Shown here: piece after piece, positions 63,708-64,000 of the stretch
How the letters are laid out: every line of letters begins with the position of its first letter
Numbering within the stretch: position 1 is the first letter of the stretch
Assembly: GCF_001428565.1 (NCBI RefSeq)
Contig: NZ_LMIA01000009.1
Span: 24,130 to 88,129, forward strand
Direction: 5' to 3'
Source: Nocardioides sp. Root190
GTDB lineage: Bacteria; Actinomycetota; Actinomycetes; Propionibacteriales; Nocardioidaceae
Length of the DNA: 64,000 bases
The notes under the pieces: generated by a model
The model's database searches: none
Told to the model about the DNA's origin: nothing
The model's input: only the letters and a program-made list of their open reading frames with translations
Made by a program: the position numbers and the translations under genes

Positions 63708-64000
63708 TCAGGGCTCGCGTGATCGGGGTGGGTCGACGGCTCGGGTGCCGCCGGGGCCGACGAGGAAGTGTCTGCCGTGGGGGCTGGTCCAGAGGAAGTG
63801 GCCGGGTGTGAGGGCGAGGTAGCGCCACTCGCTGAAGGTCTTGGCGCGGTGGTGCCTGCGGCAGAGTGGGTGGAGGTTGCAGGGGCAGGTGGGTCCGCCC
63901 TTGCGATGTGGGATCTCGTGGTCGATGTCGCACTTCACGGCGGGTGTGGTGCAGTTCGGGAAGCTGCAGGTGTGGCGAAGTGAGCGGACGCGGTGCTTGT
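63708..64000 (-). CDS. DUF222/HNH-type endonuclease, 3' part
   Basis: The gene runs off the right edge; 96 codons are visible. The HNH domain reads HTCSFPNCTTPAVKCDIDHE then IPHRKGGPTCPCNLHPLCRR, with zinc cysteines and the catalytic DIDHE-IPH and HH residues, followed by a WTSPHGRHFLV tail. These are the C-terminal hallmarks of the DUF222 family (13E12-like), multi-copy in Nocardioides and mycobacteria. The frame is open to the window end, so any start inside the window would be artificial. Confidence 0.93.
   Translation of the reverse strand, partial: KHRVRSLRHTCSFPNCTTPAVKCDIDHEIPHRKGGPTCPCNLHPLCRRHHRAKTFSEWRYLALTPGHFLWTSPHGRHFLVGPGGTRAVDPPRSREP

Overview
The window is chromosomal DNA of a high-GC actinobacterium, most likely Nocardioidaceae (Nocardioides-like). 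This is inferred from three things: strong GC bias at codon third positions; many GTG/TTG starts with a TANNNT hexamer only 6-8 nt upstream (leaderless transcription); and gene order (spc and alpha ribosomal operons, ispH, DUF6542, ychF). No 16S gene is present, so the genus is not proven.

Layout. 1-8508: the 3' end of rpsC, then rplP-rpmC-rpsQ-rplN-rplX-rplE-rpsN-rpsH-rplF-rplR-rpsE-rpmD-rplO, a strong hairpin, and secY-adk-map. 8509-37806: a roughly 29-kb block sits where map normally adjoins infA. It carries a complete enterobactin-type catecholate system: entA/C/E/B-like genes, a one-module C-A-T-TE synthetase whose A-domain residues read as serine-type, a GntR/FCD regulator, two FecCD permeases, an ATPase, a Fes-like esterase and a lipoprotein binding protein. 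With them are an exported beta-propeller protein and three exported proteins of unknown function. IdeR/DtxR-type iron boxes lie at 8539, 24255 and 24328, with a weak one at 17756. The block ends with an Rv1747-like FHA-ABC exporter, a two-component system joined to an ABC-2 exporter, and a luciferase-like oxidoreductase. 37807-41850: infA-rpmJ-rpsM-rpsK-rpsD-rpoA-rplQ resume and end at a clear terminator.

41884-54882: ispH, a YciO-type gene and DUF6542 are separated from ychF by a minus-strand four-gene operon (51759 to 44020) plus xthA and a secreted metalloprotease. The operon encodes a BcsB-like exported protein, a GT-C-type membrane protein, a family 2 glycosyltransferase carrying an N-terminal MshEN-like domain, and a GGDEF-EAL protein. 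All four genes overlap. I read it as an exopolysaccharide synthase with its own cyclic-di-GMP circuit, in which a MshEN-like domain takes the place PilZ has in BcsA. This is the best candidate here for an under-described system.

55046-64000: accessory genes. These are a CxxC hypothetical, a two-helix membrane protein, an HNH nuclease, an ArsR/AHSA1 pair with a perfect palindromic operator, an acyl-CoA ligase, two VOC proteins, a divergent LysE-type exporter and LysG/ArgP regulator, an MDMPI-type protein and a DUF1272 protein. A cluster of palindromic intergenic repeats (63275-63640) follows, then the 3' end of a DUF222/HNH-type gene that runs off the window.
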